Source: Lachnospiraceae bacterium (GTDB lineage: Bacteria; Bacillota_A; Clostridia; Lachnospirales; Lachnospiraceae). From it: a stretch of DNA of 5,348 nucleotides. Location: positions 1 to 5,348 of the forward strand of contig JAIKXV010000057.1 in NCBI GenBank assembly GCA_024683935.1, given 5' to 3'. Under the pieces are notes generated by a model that did no database searches, was not told the DNA's origin, and was given only the letters and a program-made list of their open reading frames with translations. Each line of letters opens with the position of its first letter. The first letter of the stretch is position 1. Below are positions 5,324 through 5,348 of this stretch, piece after piece. Made by a program: the position numbers and the translations under genes.

Positions 5324-5348
5324 ATCTTCCTCCAGCCATGGGTCCCGG

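Overview
The window looks like a piece of a chromosome from an anaerobic Firmicute, most likely of the Clostridia/Lachnospiraceae type. The reasons are strong GGAGG-type ribosome binding sites, tightly packed and translationally coupled genes, a DUF4430 protein next to an ECF transporter S component, and a short acidic-linker lipoprotein. The assignment rests on gene content and style only; no rRNA or marker gene is present. I see no mobile element, CRISPR array, tRNA or rRNA.

Left part, + strand (1-1379): three genes run together. The first (1-402) is the 3' end of a calcineurin-like metallophosphoesterase whose body lies outside the window, followed by a small beta-rich tail. After 6 bases comes a membrane-anchored DUF4430 protein (409-831), a domain related to the C-terminal domain of the vertebrate cobalamin carriers. 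It overlaps by ATGA with an ECF-transporter S component (828-1379). The pair reads as an uptake module, probably for cobalamin or a related compound, in which an anchored extracytoplasmic domain sits beside the membrane substrate-capture subunit. No EcfA or EcfT gene is visible, so the S component would have to use a shared energising module encoded elsewhere.

Middle (1380-1494): a short convergent junction with two hairpins and a possible 55-codon ORF that overlaps both neighbours.

Right part, - strand (5323 down to 1495): five genes in one direction with gaps of 5, 35, 7 and 26 bases, which reads as one operon whose promoter lies beyond the right edge. In transcription order they are a shortened HD-domain protein, SfsA, a lipoprotein of unknown function, an SGNH/GDSL hydrolase of the Mycobacterium smegmatis arylesterase/acyltransferase type, and a type 1 glycerate kinase. 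Two of the ribosome binding sites (for sfsA and for the SGNH hydrolase) lie inside the end of the preceding gene, so translational coupling is likely. Glycerate kinase feeds glycerate into lower glycolysis and SfsA is a PD-(D/E)XK-fold protein linked to sugar fermentation, so the operon has a loose carbon-metabolism flavour. The lipoprotein and HD protein do not fit an obvious pathway.

Most of the window is ordinary chromosomal content. The points that deserve a second look are the DUF4430/S-component pair, the HD protein whose second half is replaced by a short tail with a CxxC motif, the uncharacterised lipoprotein coupled to a cytosolic SGNH hydrolase, and the structured convergent junction with its small overlapping ORF.
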